Positions 36,154 to 49,280 are shown, counted from the stretch's first letter. The stretch is DNA of 64,000 nucleotides from Morella rubra (GCA_003952965.2 CM025851.1:7729647-7793646); one strand, 5' to 3'. Numbers and translations are program-made. Notes: generated from the letters alone by a model not told the origin.

Positions 36154-39100
36154 ATGGAGAACTTTAGAGCCCCTTTCAAAGGAATTGCAAATGATGTCAG
36201 AGGAAGAGCAGAGTGTTACAAGCAAGATTGGACAGGAGGACTTCGTACAGGAATTGGGTAATCCTACTGCCTCTTTTTACAACAAAAAGTTGGAAATAAA
36301 AAATTAAGTCACAAGGCTTCTCTTTTTTTATTAACTGTCCTTTTAATTTGGAATAGGATATTAGCCCCAACCACCTACATTTTCTTTGCTTCTGCTCTTC
36401 CTGTCATTGCCTTCGGTGAGCAACTAAGCAGGGATACAGGTTAGCCATCTGTGCTATTTCTGCAGTGCTCAGATCAATTACTGAAAGAATAGTGGGAAGG
36501 GAAAAGACCCCAGTCATTATGGCTTTTTATAACTTTCGTTTTTATTTCCCTATCAGACAGTTTCAGTTTGACCACTGGCAGCTATCCTCATTTTTTTCTT
36601 CTGATGATTTTAGAAGTAATGCAAAATTTCTCGTGTGTATTTAGATGGAAGCTTGAGCACCGTGGAAACTTTAGCTTCTACTGCTATTTGCGGTATCATT
36701 CATGCAATTTTCGGAGGACAACCACTTCTAATATTGGGAGTTGCAGAGCCAACTGTGATTATGTACACTTATTTGTACAACTTCGCCAAGGGGAGGGATG
36801 ACTTGGGGCATGAACTTTTCTTGGCTTGGGCTGGATGGTAAGAGGAATGAACCTTCCTTCGGTTTTCAAAAATTTGCCAGTCATGATTTTGATGTAACTT
36901 TGATATTATTGATATAACTTCGCAGGGTTTGCGTCTGGACAGCTCTCTTGTTGTTTCTTCTTGCAATATTCAATGCCTGCACTGTTATCAATAAGTTTAC
37001 GAGGATTGCAGGCGAGCTTTTCGGCATGTTAATTGCTGTTCTCTTTATTCAAGAGGCCATCAAGGTAATACCTGTTGAGATAATATATGGATCTGTAGAT
37101 TGTAACAGAGCTGTTTTAAAATTTTAAATGGTGAATTTCAAATCACAGGGAATGGTTAGTGAGTTTGAAATTCCCAAAGCTGGGGACCCAAAGTTAGAGA
37201 AGTATCAATTTCCTTGGCTTTACACAAATGGATTACTGGGGATTATATTTACTTTTGGCCTTTTCTACTCTGCTTTGAAGAGCAGGAAGGCCAGGTCATG
37301 GTGGTATGGCACAGGTTTGTCAAGTGAAATTTCAGTGGGTTTGTAGTTATTAGAATAGGTCCCAAATTAAATAATAAATTTATTCCTTTTTTTACAGGGT
37401 GGTTCAGAAGTTTTGTTGCAGATTATGGGGTTCCTTTTATGGTTGTATTATGGACCGTAATGTCATTTAGTGTATCAAGGAAAGTTCCGTCCGGTGTTCC
37501 CAGACGGCTCTACAGCCCTCTTGCTTGGGACTCTGCATCTTTTCACCACTGGTCTGTACTAAAGGTAAACCATATCCTATCAAATCCTGTATCTCAGTTC
37601 AAACAAATTGGGCTTGCCCTTCCAGGCAATTGTAAGATAGGTGGGTGCTTCTGTGTACGGGTACTCAAAATTTACTGATGCCTCTTTGCTGTAGGACATG
37701 GGCAAGGTTTCTCCAGCATACATCTTTGCAGCTTTTGTTCCTGCAGTGATGATTGCTGGGCTTTACTTTTTCGACCATAGTGTTGCTTCACAGATGGCAC
37801 AACAAAAGGAGTTCAATCTTAAGAACCCTTCTGCATACCATTATGATATCTTATTGCTGGGATTTATGGTATGTATCATTATTATCTGTGCTGCTGGTTA
37901 TTCCTTTTCTTGTCAGGACTTGTGCTATATTATATCTGACAAACATGGTCTCAGACTCTGCTTTGTGGACTGATTGGGTTACCTCCTTCAAATGGTGTCC
38001 TGCCACAATCTCCCATGCACACTAAGAGCCTTGCTGTTCTCAAAAGGCAGGTGGGTTCGTAGGCAGTCTTTGGAATTTTACGTGGTATAGCCAGTAATTA
38101 AGCTGGATCAGACAAGTAATTTGACTGATCCATGGGTTGCAGTTGATGCGAAGGAAGATGGTGGAGAGTGCTAAGGAAAGCATAAAAGAGAAGGCTAGCA
38201 ACTCTGAAATCTATGGAAAAATGCAAGCTGTGTTCATAGAAATGGATGGCAGGCCTGTAGTAAGTCTTTTAGTTTACTTTTTCCTCGCTTGACATTAGTA
38301 GCTCTCTTATCCATTGGGAAATTGCTTAGGAGGAGGCTAGATGGGTGTGTGGAGAACCAATGATGCAGGGTTGATTAAGTCTTTTATTTTGCCACTAAAA
38401 GAAACATTTATTCTTCTGATGCATCCTCTAGTAGCACTGTTTCAGCCATTAACCGTTTACCAAAAATTCCAATATTTTCTTCCCGGCCATGTTTCTCTGA
38501 CAATTTGAAATTGATGTCAATATAATTTGGCAATATTGATCTGGTCCGGATATTATTCATGATGTGTCGTTATGTTTTCATGGTCTCCCTAAAACTCATT
38601 TGCACAGATAATTTTATATACTGAGCTGTTCCTAAATCCTAAGGGCTTGTATTGCAGACTACTTCAGTAGTTAAAGAGCTGGAAGACTTGAAGGAAGCAG
38701 TAATGAAAGGTGAAAATAAAGGAGAAAATGAAAAGGAATCATTTGAACCGGAGAAGCACATTGATCCTTACCTACCTGTCCGAGTTAATGAGCAGAGAGT
38801 GAGCAATCTCTTACAGTCACTTCTTGTGGTAGCATCAGTTTTTGCCATGCCTATAATAAAAAAAATACCTACTTCTGTTCTTTGGGGATACTTCGCGTAC
38901 ATGGCCATTGACAGTCTTCCTGGGAATCAGTTCTGGGAAAGGATTTCATTTCTGTTCATACCACCTGGCCGGCGTTACAAGTAAGTTATACTTTTTAAGT
39001 AGCATGGTCATCCATTACATTTTAACCATGGTTTATTCAATTTTGCTTTCCTTGAATCCTCATTTGAAATTCAGCCCACTTTAATTTTGTTCTCAGCATT

Positions 39101-39960
39101 AAGAACACACATAATGGGTCCAATTCTCTAGAAGTTTGAGTTGATGAATGACATGAAGGATCTCGAGAAGGGAACAGACTTAATATATAATTATTTGCTC
39201 ACAACTGTCTGCTGATTAGACCAGATGAATGACATTAGAGATTTCTCTTGGTGCAGGGTCTTGGAAGGGGCTCATGCTTCGTTTGTGGAATCAGTACCAT
39301 TTAAGTACATAGCCATATTTACAATCTTCCAATTAATATATTTCCTGGTCTGTTTTGGCATAACATGGATTCCTATTGCTGGAATCTTGTTCCCCTTGCC
39401 ATTCTTCATTCTCATAAGCATCAGACAGCATATTCTCCCCAAGCTGTTTCCAGCACAACATCTGTGGGAACTGGATGCAGCTGAATATGAGGAAGTCACT
39501 GGTGCCCCAAGACTTTCTATTAGCCTATCTTTCAATGTATGTCTCAGCTGTTGTCTCCGTCTTGGCATTTTTTCTTTTTCCTTGGCCTTAAAAACACGTA
39601 TTATACTATATCAGGAAAGGGAAGCAGCCCATCTTGGAAATGGGGGAGGAGGGGGAGTGGAAATTTGTGATGCTGAGATATTGGATGAGCTGACAACAAG
39701 CAGAGGGGAGTTGAAGGTCAGAAATGTAAGCTTTAGTGAAGAGAAACGTGTCCAGGTAAGATATCAATTGCTTCTCTATCTCTTTCTATTCCATAAATCT
39801 CCTAGAGATGCAATTATTATCCGAGACATCGATTTTTCGGGTGGGGTTAATTGTTTCGAGTAGATAATCCTGAATGCAACCGTGTGCATGCGAGACTAGA
39901 TATTGAACACTCTTGTTTGTTGTGTTTTTTCAGGTTTACCCGGAGGAGAGGTCCAATTAG
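36154..39960 (+). CDS. BOR4: BOR4-type boron (borate) exporter, SLC4 family
   Basis: Thirteen exons: 36154-36257, 36357-36439, 36645-36837, 36926-37064, 37149-37314, 37398-37564, 37695-37868, 37955-38050, 38143-38259, 38658-38980, 39257-39536, 39615-39755, 39934-39960. Phases agree and give 669 residues, close to AtBOR4. The start [11 protein letters not shown] follows an acceptor at 36150. The family exports boric acid/borate across the plasma membrane. Visible signatures: [98 protein letters not shown] and a C-terminal [24 protein letters not shown] core and about 10-12 membrane spans are typical. Details such as [17 protein letters not shown] and FIEMDG favour BOR4, the high-boron tolerance exporter, over BOR1. 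The frame is intact. A (GA) microsatellite follows at about 40071-40092 in the 3' UTR. Confidence 0.95.
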
Positions 39961-40517
39961 AGTGAGAGATCAACTCGAACGCCATGGAAATGGAAAAAAA
40001 CTGACGATGACGATATCGATACCTACTTTAGTCCATTGAACACGGACAAGATATCATTGTTTATGGAATAGGGAGAGAGAGAGAGAGAGAGGGTGTTGCC
40101 AAGTGAGCTGCAGCCTTTCCCATGGACACTAAACACAACTCGTTAAGGAAAAGGACCAAGGAGAAAGCGTCTCTAGGGAAATTAGTGGGCTAGCATTCCA
40201 TGTTATTCCAATGTTCCAAGTTCTGCCCCTACCATGTATTTATGCTTATCTATGTTGATATCCCAGCTTTACGTCTCTAGTTGGTAGTCCACCAAGCACG
40301 CCATGATCCTCTTTTGAGACTTGTTTCATCTGTGACCTGAGATAATAGATATGGTAAACGACAACCTTAGGGAGAAATCAGAAGAGCATTACCATATTAG
40401 TTGATATCGCATTAGGGCAGAAAAATTATAATTAAACCCGGGGCAGAATCCAGATATATGGCAACGGAAAAATATATTACAAAAAATGATGGCGACGTTA
40501 TTTAGCCGAGAGACATC

Positions 40518-40631
40518 AGACATGTAACATGTGATTTAGTCCCGTGCACTTGGCGTGGGAACACGTAATACATAAGACATGTAACATGTGATTCAGTTCC
40601 GTGCACTTGGCGTGGGAACACGTAATACATA
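40518..40631. repeat. 57-bp tandem duplication
   Basis: Two adjacent 57-bp units, 40518-40574 and 40575-40631, begin AGACATGTAACATGTGATT and end GGGAACACGTAATACATA. They differ at only two positions (TTTAGTCCC against TTCAGTTCC). Each contains ACATGT and the inverted CACGT-type words. It lies downstream of the boron transporter. Confidence 0.92.
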
Positions 40632-41936
40632 ATTATTGTAAAATAATTATTTTTTAATTTTCTAATCGAGAACAATTTAAGCGCGCTTTGACTAATCTTA
40701 AATCTGTGCTGTCTTTCAATTCCAGATAAATCTAGTTATTATCAAGTAAAAAGCTTTGTAGTTTACCTCAAAGAATTAATATGTGATCACTTGTAAAGTT
40801 TTGAACTTAAACATTAAAAGGGGTATATCACCACTCAAACTTTACCCATTTATTTCGTAGCCGCAGTTGAGATATGGCAATTTTTTTAAGTCTTCGCCAT
40901 AAAATTCTAAATAATTGAAAGAATTTTAAATTAGAGATGACGACGAGGTGAGTAAATGGATTATCAGTCCCGTCCTTCCCCTGATAGAAACAACTTCAGA
41001 TATTTGATTATTCGTTACGATAAGGTATTACACTGCACCAAAAAGAATCCAAGGGTTTAAGCCCTAATAAAAGCTATGGGGGTGCAGTAGTTGAGGGTGC
41101 AAAGGAGATTACACAATTCTTAAGGAATTGATTATAATATCCACTGCTAGATCAAGACATTAACTATTCGAATGATCTCACCCTTCATTAGTTAATTGTA
41201 TTGGAAAAGAAAAACACAATTAATAATTAGTTTCCGTTTTTTATCACTCTGTAAAAAATAGTTAACAATTTCTATATTGTATTGTAGTGATATACAAATA
41301 AATTTTAATATTCGCATTTTAATATATGGATAATGGGAAAAAAAATCTTAAATATTTCTTTAACAGTATTAATAAACATATCGGCAAATCCACTGGAAAT
41401 AAAAACAATCTACGAATCAATTGGTATTGTTTTGGGACATCATTTTCGAGCCGGATCCCAAAAGCAAATGGTCATTAAATGACCATTACACCCTTCTCTT
41501 GGATTTAACGAACCGTGACGACCACTAAAATATCTCTTACTCTTCCGTCTGTCAATTCTATCAACAACAAAAATTTGAAATAAAAATTAATAAATAAAAG
41601 CAACAAATTATTTTTCAAAGAAGCGGAAATCATTATTATCACGCGTACCGGATCCCTTTAATTGACCGCCCAAAATAATTATTTCTTTTTTCCCCTCCCA
41701 AATAACAAAAAAAACCTAGCAACCTTAAAAAAAAATGTGAATGAAAATAACCCGAAGCCCTAGTCAGAGGAACAAATTTAAAAAGTGTAAAAGCACCTAA
41801 AGAAAGGCCCACCTCGAATAGACCCCCCAACAGTCAGCATCCTCTTCCACACGCTGCAAGTGAACGACCTTATCCACTTCTTGCCAAACTCGCATATCAC
41901 CTACCTTGCTTTTCCTTGTAACTCATTCTCCATTGC

Positions 41937-41944
41937 TATAAAAG
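41937..41944 (+). promoter_or_regulatory. TATA box of small plant gene
   Basis: TATAAAAG is a near-perfect plant TATA box, 242 bases before the ATG at 42179. It implies transcription start near 41970 and a leader of about 210 bases rich in C and T. Confidence 0.55.
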
Positions 41945-42178
41945 ATAGTACTCTCTTGCCCAAGTTATCCCTTTGTTTCCCTGAAAACCCTTTTGCGTCC
42001 TAAAGGTACAATCCTTTATTTTGAAAGGCACGAATGCCAATTAGTCTAAACTGCACTGGATAATAGCCCTTCGCCTCCCACCACCTTCAAAACCTCTCTG
42101 CTTCTCTGCCTATCTTTCCTGTCTCAGTTGTCCTCCAAAGTCCCCCCTCTTTATTTTCGGTTCTGCAGTGTGCTGCTG

Positions 42179-42538
42179 ATGGCTACCACTCTCTCTTCTT
42201 TCCGGCCCGGAGTTGCACGGGCCTCCACTTCGTCCTCTAAAAAATCTGAACCGAATCGCCGTAAACCCGCCTCTGCCAACTGGTGGGCTCCGATCTTCGG
42301 CTGGTCCTCCGATCCGGACTACATCGATGCCCCTGCCGGTACGTTGAGGAACCAGCCGGATCCGGACCCCGAGGCTGGCAGACCCAGGTCCAAATTCTCC
42401 CTCGGTTGCTTCACCGAAGAGAAGGCGAAGCAGCTTCGGAGAAAGACCATGGAGAACGCTGCGTTTCACGATGTCATGTATCACTCTTCGATCGCGTCGC
42501 GGCTCGCGTCCGATATTTCGGACTGGACTGAGAAGTAG
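42179..42538 (+). CDS. Small uncharacterised plant protein (119 aa)
   Basis: A 119-codon frame beginning MATTLSSFRPGVARAS and ending SDISDWTEK. It has a Ser/Arg-rich N-terminus, a WWAPIFGWSSDPDYI segment, then FSLGCFTEEKAKQLRRKT and a helix with FHDVMYHSSIASRLASD. Its much higher GC than the flanks, the TATA box upstream and conserved-looking blocks (similar short plant proteins come to mind, but no function) support a real gene. No domain, signal peptide or membrane span is seen. It could be a single-exon gene, or could splice onward, because CTCCG|GTAAGATCC just after the stop is a good donor. Confidence 0.7.
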   Translation: MATTLSSFRPGVARASTSSSKKSEPNRRKPASANWWAPIFGWSSDPDYIDAPAGTLRNQPDPDPEAGRPRSKFSLGCFTEEKAKQLRRKTMENAAFHDVMYHSSIASRLASDISDWTEK

Positions 42539-45500
42539 GTCTCGCAGGAGCTCCGGTAAGATCCTCGCCTACCCTTCGAGTTTGTGAGTTTCGGGCCAAG
42601 GTCCATGTTCCCTTGTCTTTCAATTTGTCGAAATGACATGTAGTAAAAACTATGTTTATCTAGTGTTTTCCGAGATGTTATTGGTTCTGTTTTGTGACGT
42701 CAATGACAATCTAGTTTGCTTGTACCATTGATTTTGGTCGCCTGATCTTCCATTAGCTCTGATTTTTGTTTGCATAAAGAAGACCAAAAAAAAAAAAAAA
42801 CTATGATGATGATGATTCTGGATAGTGGATAGGGCCACGAGCCCCAAAATTCAAATACCTGAACAGTGAAAAGGCCACAGGTTGGTAACCTTGAAACTGG
42901 GACTGCCTTGGCATTGACATGGATTTTCCCCCAAAGTGGTTCGAGTTGAGTTACATTTATTCAGATTCACAGAAAATTCCATCAATATTCAATCCCTTCC
43001 TACTTCCTAGCAATGTGGGACTTTATCCCTGGGCTTGAAGGGTTCTTGTTTATTGTAATTGATTTGCAGGATGAAAGATTTCAATCCCTTCTCCAGCCAT
43101 GTGAGACTTCCTCCGGTTCGTACCAATCTATCTTATTCGAAGTTTGATTATATTGGACATATTTTCAGGAAAATAGAGAGAGTGTGTGTATATTAGGCAT
43201 ATAACAGAGGTGGTTGAACATCTGGCACCCCAATGTCGAAGACAGGACAGATTGCTAACAGTTGAAAGCCCATAGATAACATCGAATCTGGGGACTGCCT
43301 AGGCATTCTCCGCCCGCTTGTTTATTTTACCTTTTACGGGTTATAATAGTACCCACAGTTTAAAGATAATTAAACTACGGCGCTGTTGTATCCTCAGTTC
43401 CCCACTCTACGCTTAAACGAGATTAGTCATCTGTTGGACTCGTTCTTCTTCTATGATACCTTGTTGAGCCCAACCCAAGTGTGGCTAACCTGTTCGCTTC
43501 ACCGGACCTCAGTCCTTGCATCCAGCATTGCTTCTGGATTTGACAGAAGGAAAAGAAGTTCTGAGCTTGGAAGGGGTTCAGTTCATCCAAAAGAATGTTG
43601 TCGTATATGAAATATAAATTAAGAAATTTTAATAGGTAAAGGATGGGTGACAGTTAGTGGTTTTGTTGAACTGTTTCCCCTTTTGTGCACGGTTTTGTAA
43701 AACCATTGGCCATACCCACATTGCTTGCGAACGGTATTGAGGTGGCAAGGAAATGGGCTTCTCTTTTCATGGAACCTAGATTTAAGGTCACGTTTAGTAA
43801 ATGAAAATTTTGGAAAAATTTGACGTTGATGTGAAAATGTAGGTAGATTGAAGTTTTATTGAAGATGGAAAGAAGGTAGTGATAATTTTGAGGTATGTTT
43901 AGTTGGTGATAGAAATTTTCAAAATTTATTTCCGGTAGTGAGAATTTTTTATGAGCAAAATTTTAGAAAATTTCTATATGCCAAACATTAGGGCAGCTTT
44001 TGCATACAATGACATAGTTCGATGTGAAACATGACAATCTACCTACGTACTAAACAAACGAAATTCGATATTCAGAGTCCTCATCGAGCTGTGTTAGGAG
44101 CACTTTTTTTTTTTTTTTTGCTAAATTAAAAAGGTTCTCAGGAGATTAATCATAATGGAGTCAGGTCTAAGCTTATCTTCAGAAATTTCATATAACGCGA
44201 GAATCATCAAAATATAATAGAGGAGCAAGTCCTGAATCTTAAGCACAGCCACTAAAGAATCCACCCTTAATCGTGTGTTAGGAGCACTACCCAACTGTCG
44301 CCGTTTTCAATAAAATTTCTCTAATCATTGGTGGTATTACCAATCGAGAGAGCTATAGGTCTCCTTGACCAATTCAAGTCCCATACCCTTCGGTGCAAGA
44401 CAGCTCGAATCAATTTTTGCACAATTGGTTTTATTTGTTTTTCTTTCTTTTAGACGGAACACAGACTCAACGAAATTCAAGTGTTGGCGGTTTTACAGAT
44501 TCGGACAGATTGATGAATTTATTCCTAAGCTAGTCCTCTTCCGTTTCCATTCTCTCACGACAATATTTATTGCCGCCCAAAAAAAGGAACAGTAAACAAG
44601 ATGAAATTATTAAAGTATCGATTTGGCTGGTAAGTAAGGAATTTAAGGCAACAGTCATCAATCAAAGCTCAGTAGCACACGGGTTGCCCTATAAAAAAAG
44701 TCTCTGAAATATTACTCGTCGCCAATTCTTTCATTGTTTTCAAGAGATCTTTAACCACGATTTTATTTTTATTTTTATATTAACATTTCTAAATTTTTTT
44801 CGAAATTAAAAAATACAATTTGAAGAGACAGACACAATAAATTTATATGAATAGATATATACAACATTAAATAGTATAAGCTCTACTTATTATTATTATT
44901 TTTTTTAAATTACTTATTCAATTTAAACATCAAAATTGCAGACAATATTAGAACCGGAACTGAAATGTATTTTTTGCATTTTTTGGAATCAAAACAGGAA
45001 CCAGAAATTCCAGTAGAGTTAGTGGAATTTCTCTTTTTTTTTTTAATTATTTAAAAAAAAATGGCTCAAAACCTTGTAATTTTACTTAAGATTTTAGGTG
45101 AAAATTTATTTTTATTTTAGATAGGGTTTAAAACATTGTAATTTTAAAATAGGGCTCATAACTTTTTTGATGTCCATAATTTTTTAATGTTATAATTTTA
45201 TTTTAAATGAATGTTTATTTTTAGATTTTGAATGAATATTTATTTTACATGTTATTTTTTGTTAATTTATAATGTAACACAAAAGTTTGCACAAAATTCC
45301 GACCTAAAATAACTAATTGACTTATTAGAGCTTAAAAATATTTAATAAAAAAAATCTACATAATAAAATTAAATTTTTTAATTTTAATTTCAGTAATAAT
45401 CGAAATCAAATATTTGATTTCAATAAGTAGCGTATCCGGAACAGCATCATCTAGAATTTGAACTTAATAAAATTACGGAGAATTTTCGTCGTTTCAAAGG

Positions 45501-46132
45501 AACTGCGTTGTCAGAAGATCCACAACAACAGCACATTATCAAAGCCATGTGCATTTGAAGGTCATCTGAGTCGTTGGGATATCACTTCTCGTCAATTTAC
45601 GACTTGTGGCTTTAAATAAGCCCGATAACAGTTTTTTTTTTGAACCACCGGATTACAGTTTTTTAAATGCACAAAGCTGCCCTCCAACAGACAGCTTAAC
45701 AGATCGCCGAAATTTCCATGTGGCCATTGAATTGCTTCTCCCGTAACCTCCCCCAGATTCTCTCTAGCTACCTCCAAGTGGTCTACTTATACACACTATA
45801 TTATTTTATATATAAATAATATTTATCATCGTAAAACCATGCAGAATTGAGCATCATTAATGAGATTGCCCTATAACCTTCCCCAGAAACTGCGTTTTCT
45901 GCACTACGGAAAACAGGGACAGTTCCAGAGTGATTACCAAATTTCAATTTTGTTAGTAAATATATAGTTTCAGACTACATTTTCCTTCAATAATTTGTAA
46001 ACAAGGACGGTTCCAGTGGCACATATGTGGTTTCCCGCGAACTCGGGGGCTTTCTCATGGAACGTGTCATATAAATTTCTCTTCCTCCCCTGTGATCCGG
46101 ACGCAAATCTCTCTCCGTCTTTCCACTCAACC
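42539..46132. other. Intergenic region with retroposon footprint
   Basis: No gene recognised. Bases 43790-43990 are AT-rich with repeated GTTTAGT(A/T)..GAAAATTTT phrases, probably a decayed MITE. A poly(A) retroposon with target-site duplication lies at 44090-44288. Bases 44760-45460 are very AT-rich and featureless. Bases 45600-46132 are the likely promoter of the DUF642 gene. Confidence 0.6.
44090..44288 (-). mobile_element. Poly(A) retroposon insertion with 15-bp TSD
   Basis: TGTGTTAGGAGCACT is present at 44090-44104 and at 44274-44288. Between the copies lie about 169 bases that begin with a T16 run (44104-44119). On the minus strand this is an insert of about 150 bases ending in a poly(A) tail and bounded by a perfect 15-bp target-site duplication, the mark of LINE-machinery retroposition. 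No long frame or tRNA-like A/B box was recognised, so it could be a SINE, a truncated LINE or a piece of a processed transcript. Confidence 0.8.
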
Positions 46133-48839
46133 ATGAAGCACAGGCTCGCCGTTCTGTTGGTGCTATTTTGTGCCACCTTGCACACCGCCTTGTCCTTGAT
46201 CGACGGTGAGCTCTAACAACCCCTTCAAGCTTTACTATACACGTAGCCATGTGTTTCGCTCTTTGCTTTTTGTTCGCGGGCTCCATCCTAGGTTTCTATT
46301 ATCTCGTCTGTGTAGACGTGTAGCACATTTTCTTGGCTGTGGCTAAATTACGAAGAACTAGAATTTAGAGAACATCTGGGTTTCTCTTATCGTCAGGATC
46401 TTCGTTCGGAAGTTCTCCCAAACACTTAACCTGCGCTTGAGGTTTTTCTGTCAATCTCGCGATTCTAATTTCTTTGGGTACTACTTTTGAATAAGGCCCT
46501 TAAGCTGGCAATGCAATGCAATGCAGAGGGTCCGATAGTCTTATAAGATCACTCTGATCGTGCTTTCATGCTTTAGTTTTCTGTATAAAACCACGGATCA
46601 GAGATACTTCATCATTATCAACGCGGGGGCGTGGCCAATTTATTATATAAGGGAGGGAACTCACATTCATAAGGGAAGGAGTAGATCTCATTTACTCCTC
46701 CGATGTTCTATTCAGCTTTTAATTTGTTTTGGAATCACTGCTGTTTTACAAAGGTGGGTCTTTTCAAATGGGAAGGCATGTTACTTCTTTGTACTTTCTG
46801 GTCCCGGAGCAATATAAAATTTCAGCGTTTCATTAAATATATATACTACGAAAGTGGCTTCTGAATGCCTTTTCTGGATCTTCCAAAGGCACTCATTCGT
46901 TGTTAATTAATAGAGTACTCTACTGGGCAACTTTTGTTCCTCTCATAATTAGGTAGTAAAGAGTACTTCCCGAATTTTATTGGCTTCAGAAGAAAATATG
47001 TTATTTCCCTTTCTAATACAATATTTCCGTAAACAATTTCATTTTTTTTTTTTTAGAAAAAAAGTTTCTGTAGTATTTCCAAAATAATCTACCAATTACG
47101 TACTTAGCTGTTCCTAGAGAAATTGTAAGTCTGCTTAGAAAACGAACCAATCCTTATAGACTGCACAACTTTTTTTATTATTCTTGTTTGTTGTTGTCAT
47201 TTTAATGAATGGACTTTGACCGAAGGAAAAGCAAAGAAGACATCATAGCCTTCATAGGCTTGCTCAGATTTCATAGGCTAGCATGTTAAAAATTGATCCT
47301 CGGCCACGTGAAAATTAACCAGACCATCTATACTCCTCTGCAACACACATGGTGGGGGGACCAGATCAAAAAGATCATGTCACGACAACTTCTCGATCTC
47401 CCAGGATCTGTCGGTGTCGAATTTAAATATATACGGCATTTGGGCTGTGACTCATCCAACTTGAAAGGGAGGAAAAGAAAAATCATAAAATAAGTTTGTT
47501 CATGACATTACGCTGCGTAGACAAATATTATACTGACAAGTACTTTCATAATTTCAGGTCTATTGCCGAACGGCAACTTCGAGCTGGGGCCAAAGCCATG
47601 GCAACTGAAAGGCACAGTGGTGACCAGCCCCAATGCCATTCCCTTCTGGGAAACCTCTGGATACGTGGAGTACATAAAATCGGGGCAGAAACAAGGTGAC
47701 ATGATTCTGACAGTCCCGGAAGGTGCCCATGCCGTGAGGCTCGGCAACCAGGCTTCGATCAAGCAAAAAGTGACGCTGGTTAAGGGCATGTTTTACTCTC
47801 TGACATTCACCGCCGCTCGAACTTGCGCGCAGGAGGAGCTGTTGAACGTGTCCGTGAATCCCAACACGGAGAAAAATGACTGGGGAATGCTGCCGATGCA
47901 GACTGTGTATAGCAGCGACGGGTGGGATTCGTATGCCTGGAGTTTCCAGGCGGACTATCCGCAACTGGAGATAGTGATCCATCACCCGGGTCTGGAGGAG
48001 GATCCGGCTTGCGGCCCGCTTATCATTTCGTTGGCTTTGAAGGTTCTCTACCCTCCTAAGCGTACCGGAGGTAAAAACTTCTCCCTCATATTCAGGCCCA
48101 ATTCCACAAGATTCTAAGCTAACTGGGCCAATTAGGCTTTGAAATTTAACAGCCCATTTGAAATCACCTAGGCTGCAGAGAGACATTATGGTGCCAACAT
48201 TAATGTGGTCATGGGTGGACAACAATTTAAATCATCTCAGTATTTTAGTTAATTTGCTTTGGGACCCTTTTGACTCATTGGAATGTTTGTTGCACCGTTG
48301 CAGCCAACGTACTGAAGAATGGAAATTTTGAAGAAGGTCCGTATCTGTTCCCCCATACATCATCGGGAGTCCTCATCCCACCCCGCATCGAGGACGATCA
48401 CAGTCCTCTACCGGGTTGGATAATCGAGTCCCTTAAGGCTGTGAAGTACATAGATTCCGAACACTTTGCCATTCCAGTGGGCAACCGAGCGGTCGAACTG
48501 GTGGCCGGAAAAGAAAGCGCCCTTGCACAAGTGGTTTGTACATGGCCCGGAAAGGTTTACGTGCTAACGTTTGCTGTAGGCGACGCTAACGATTCGTGCG
48601 AAGGTCCCATGGAGGTAGTGGCATTTGCTGGCAAAGAGTCTGTCAGTGTCTCGTATGAATCCAAGGGCAAAGGAGGGTTCAAACGTGCCAGCCTTCGGTT
48701 CTCGGCCGTGTCAACACGCACACGCATCATGTTCTTGAGCTCATTTTACACCATGAAGAGTGACAACTCGGGTTCTCTATGTGGACCGGTGCTAGATGAT
48801 GTAAAGTTAATTAGCGTTCGTAATCCACGACGTGCTTGA
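46133..48839 (+). CDS. Secreted DUF642 cell-wall protein (BIIDXI/DGR2-like)
   Basis: Three exons: 46133-46205, 47558-48070, 48304-48839, giving 373 residues. The start MKHRLAVLLVLFCATLHTA is a clear signal peptide. Two tandem DUF642 (galactose-binding-like) domains follow: LLPNGNFELGPKP...GYVEYIKSGQKQGDM...HAVRLGNQASIKQ...SLTFTAARTCAQ...DPACGPLI, then VLKNGNFEEGPY...IEDDHSPLPGWI...AVELVAGKES...FAVGDANDSCEG...SLCGPVLDDVKL. These are cell-wall proteins of seed plants, and some (BIIDXI) are reported to affect pectin methylesterase activity. It most resembles Arabidopsis At5g11420 and relatives as I remember them. Frame, cysteines and splice sites are intact. Intron 1 is 1.35 kb and contains a CCACGTG G-box near 47304. 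The next gene downstream is also a cell-wall enzyme. Confidence 0.95.
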
Positions 48840-49167
48840 TCGCATCGCTTTGTTGCCAACGCATTTGTGCTTGATAATCCACTGAGCTTATAATTACATA
48901 TACCATATGTTAATTTGTTGCCAACGCAGTATAAGGCGAAAGGAAGAGGGGTATAAGTATAACCTCAAGTTTCACAATGTTCCATTTTCTATACTAATTA
49001 TTCACTCTCACGTAAACGGCGTTCTTGGATTAATTAAAGATTTCGTTTTGAAAATTAGGTGACTCTTTTTTATCTTACTTAATTTCTCCGTCTTTGAGTG
49101 ATTATCGTGTTAGCACTATTAGTGTTTCATTCGTTGTGATACTGTAATCTCATATCATTAGAATTTA

Positions 49168-49280
49168 TTATGACTTTTAAGATTTTAACTTTAATACCAT
49201 GTGAATCTACTACTCATTTCAAAAATTTAAGTTTATCGGAAAATAAATATTTTATTATTTAAATTACATTCTCTAACAAA
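49168..49280. repeat. Dispersed repeat family A, one fragment
   Basis: Contains TTTAATACCATGTGAATCTAC, CTCATTTCAAAAATTTAAG and TTTTATTATTTAAATTACA followed by CTCTAACA, in the same order as the fragments at 11461-11570 and 34427-34580. Confidence 0.5.

Larger units (their letters stand above)
39961..42178. other. Intergenic region after boron transporter
   Basis: The first 300 bases are probably 3' UTR, including the GA repeat near 40080. A 57-bp tandem repeat lies at 40518-40631. The rest is AT-rich. A short palindrome, AATGGTCATT with inverted AATGACCATT, lies at 41467-41487. A TATA box for the next gene is at 41937-41944. No other gene is seen. Confidence 0.65.

Noticed and set aside
41467..41487. 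10-bp inverted repeat AATGGTCATT / AATGACCATT
   Set aside because: Short palindromes like this are expected by chance in AT-rich DNA; no further structure around it.
47560..48225. 221-codon open frame on the minus strand
   Set aside because: It is antisense to the DUF642 exon 2, which has a clear family match, correct splice sites and phase. The minus frame resembles nothing known.
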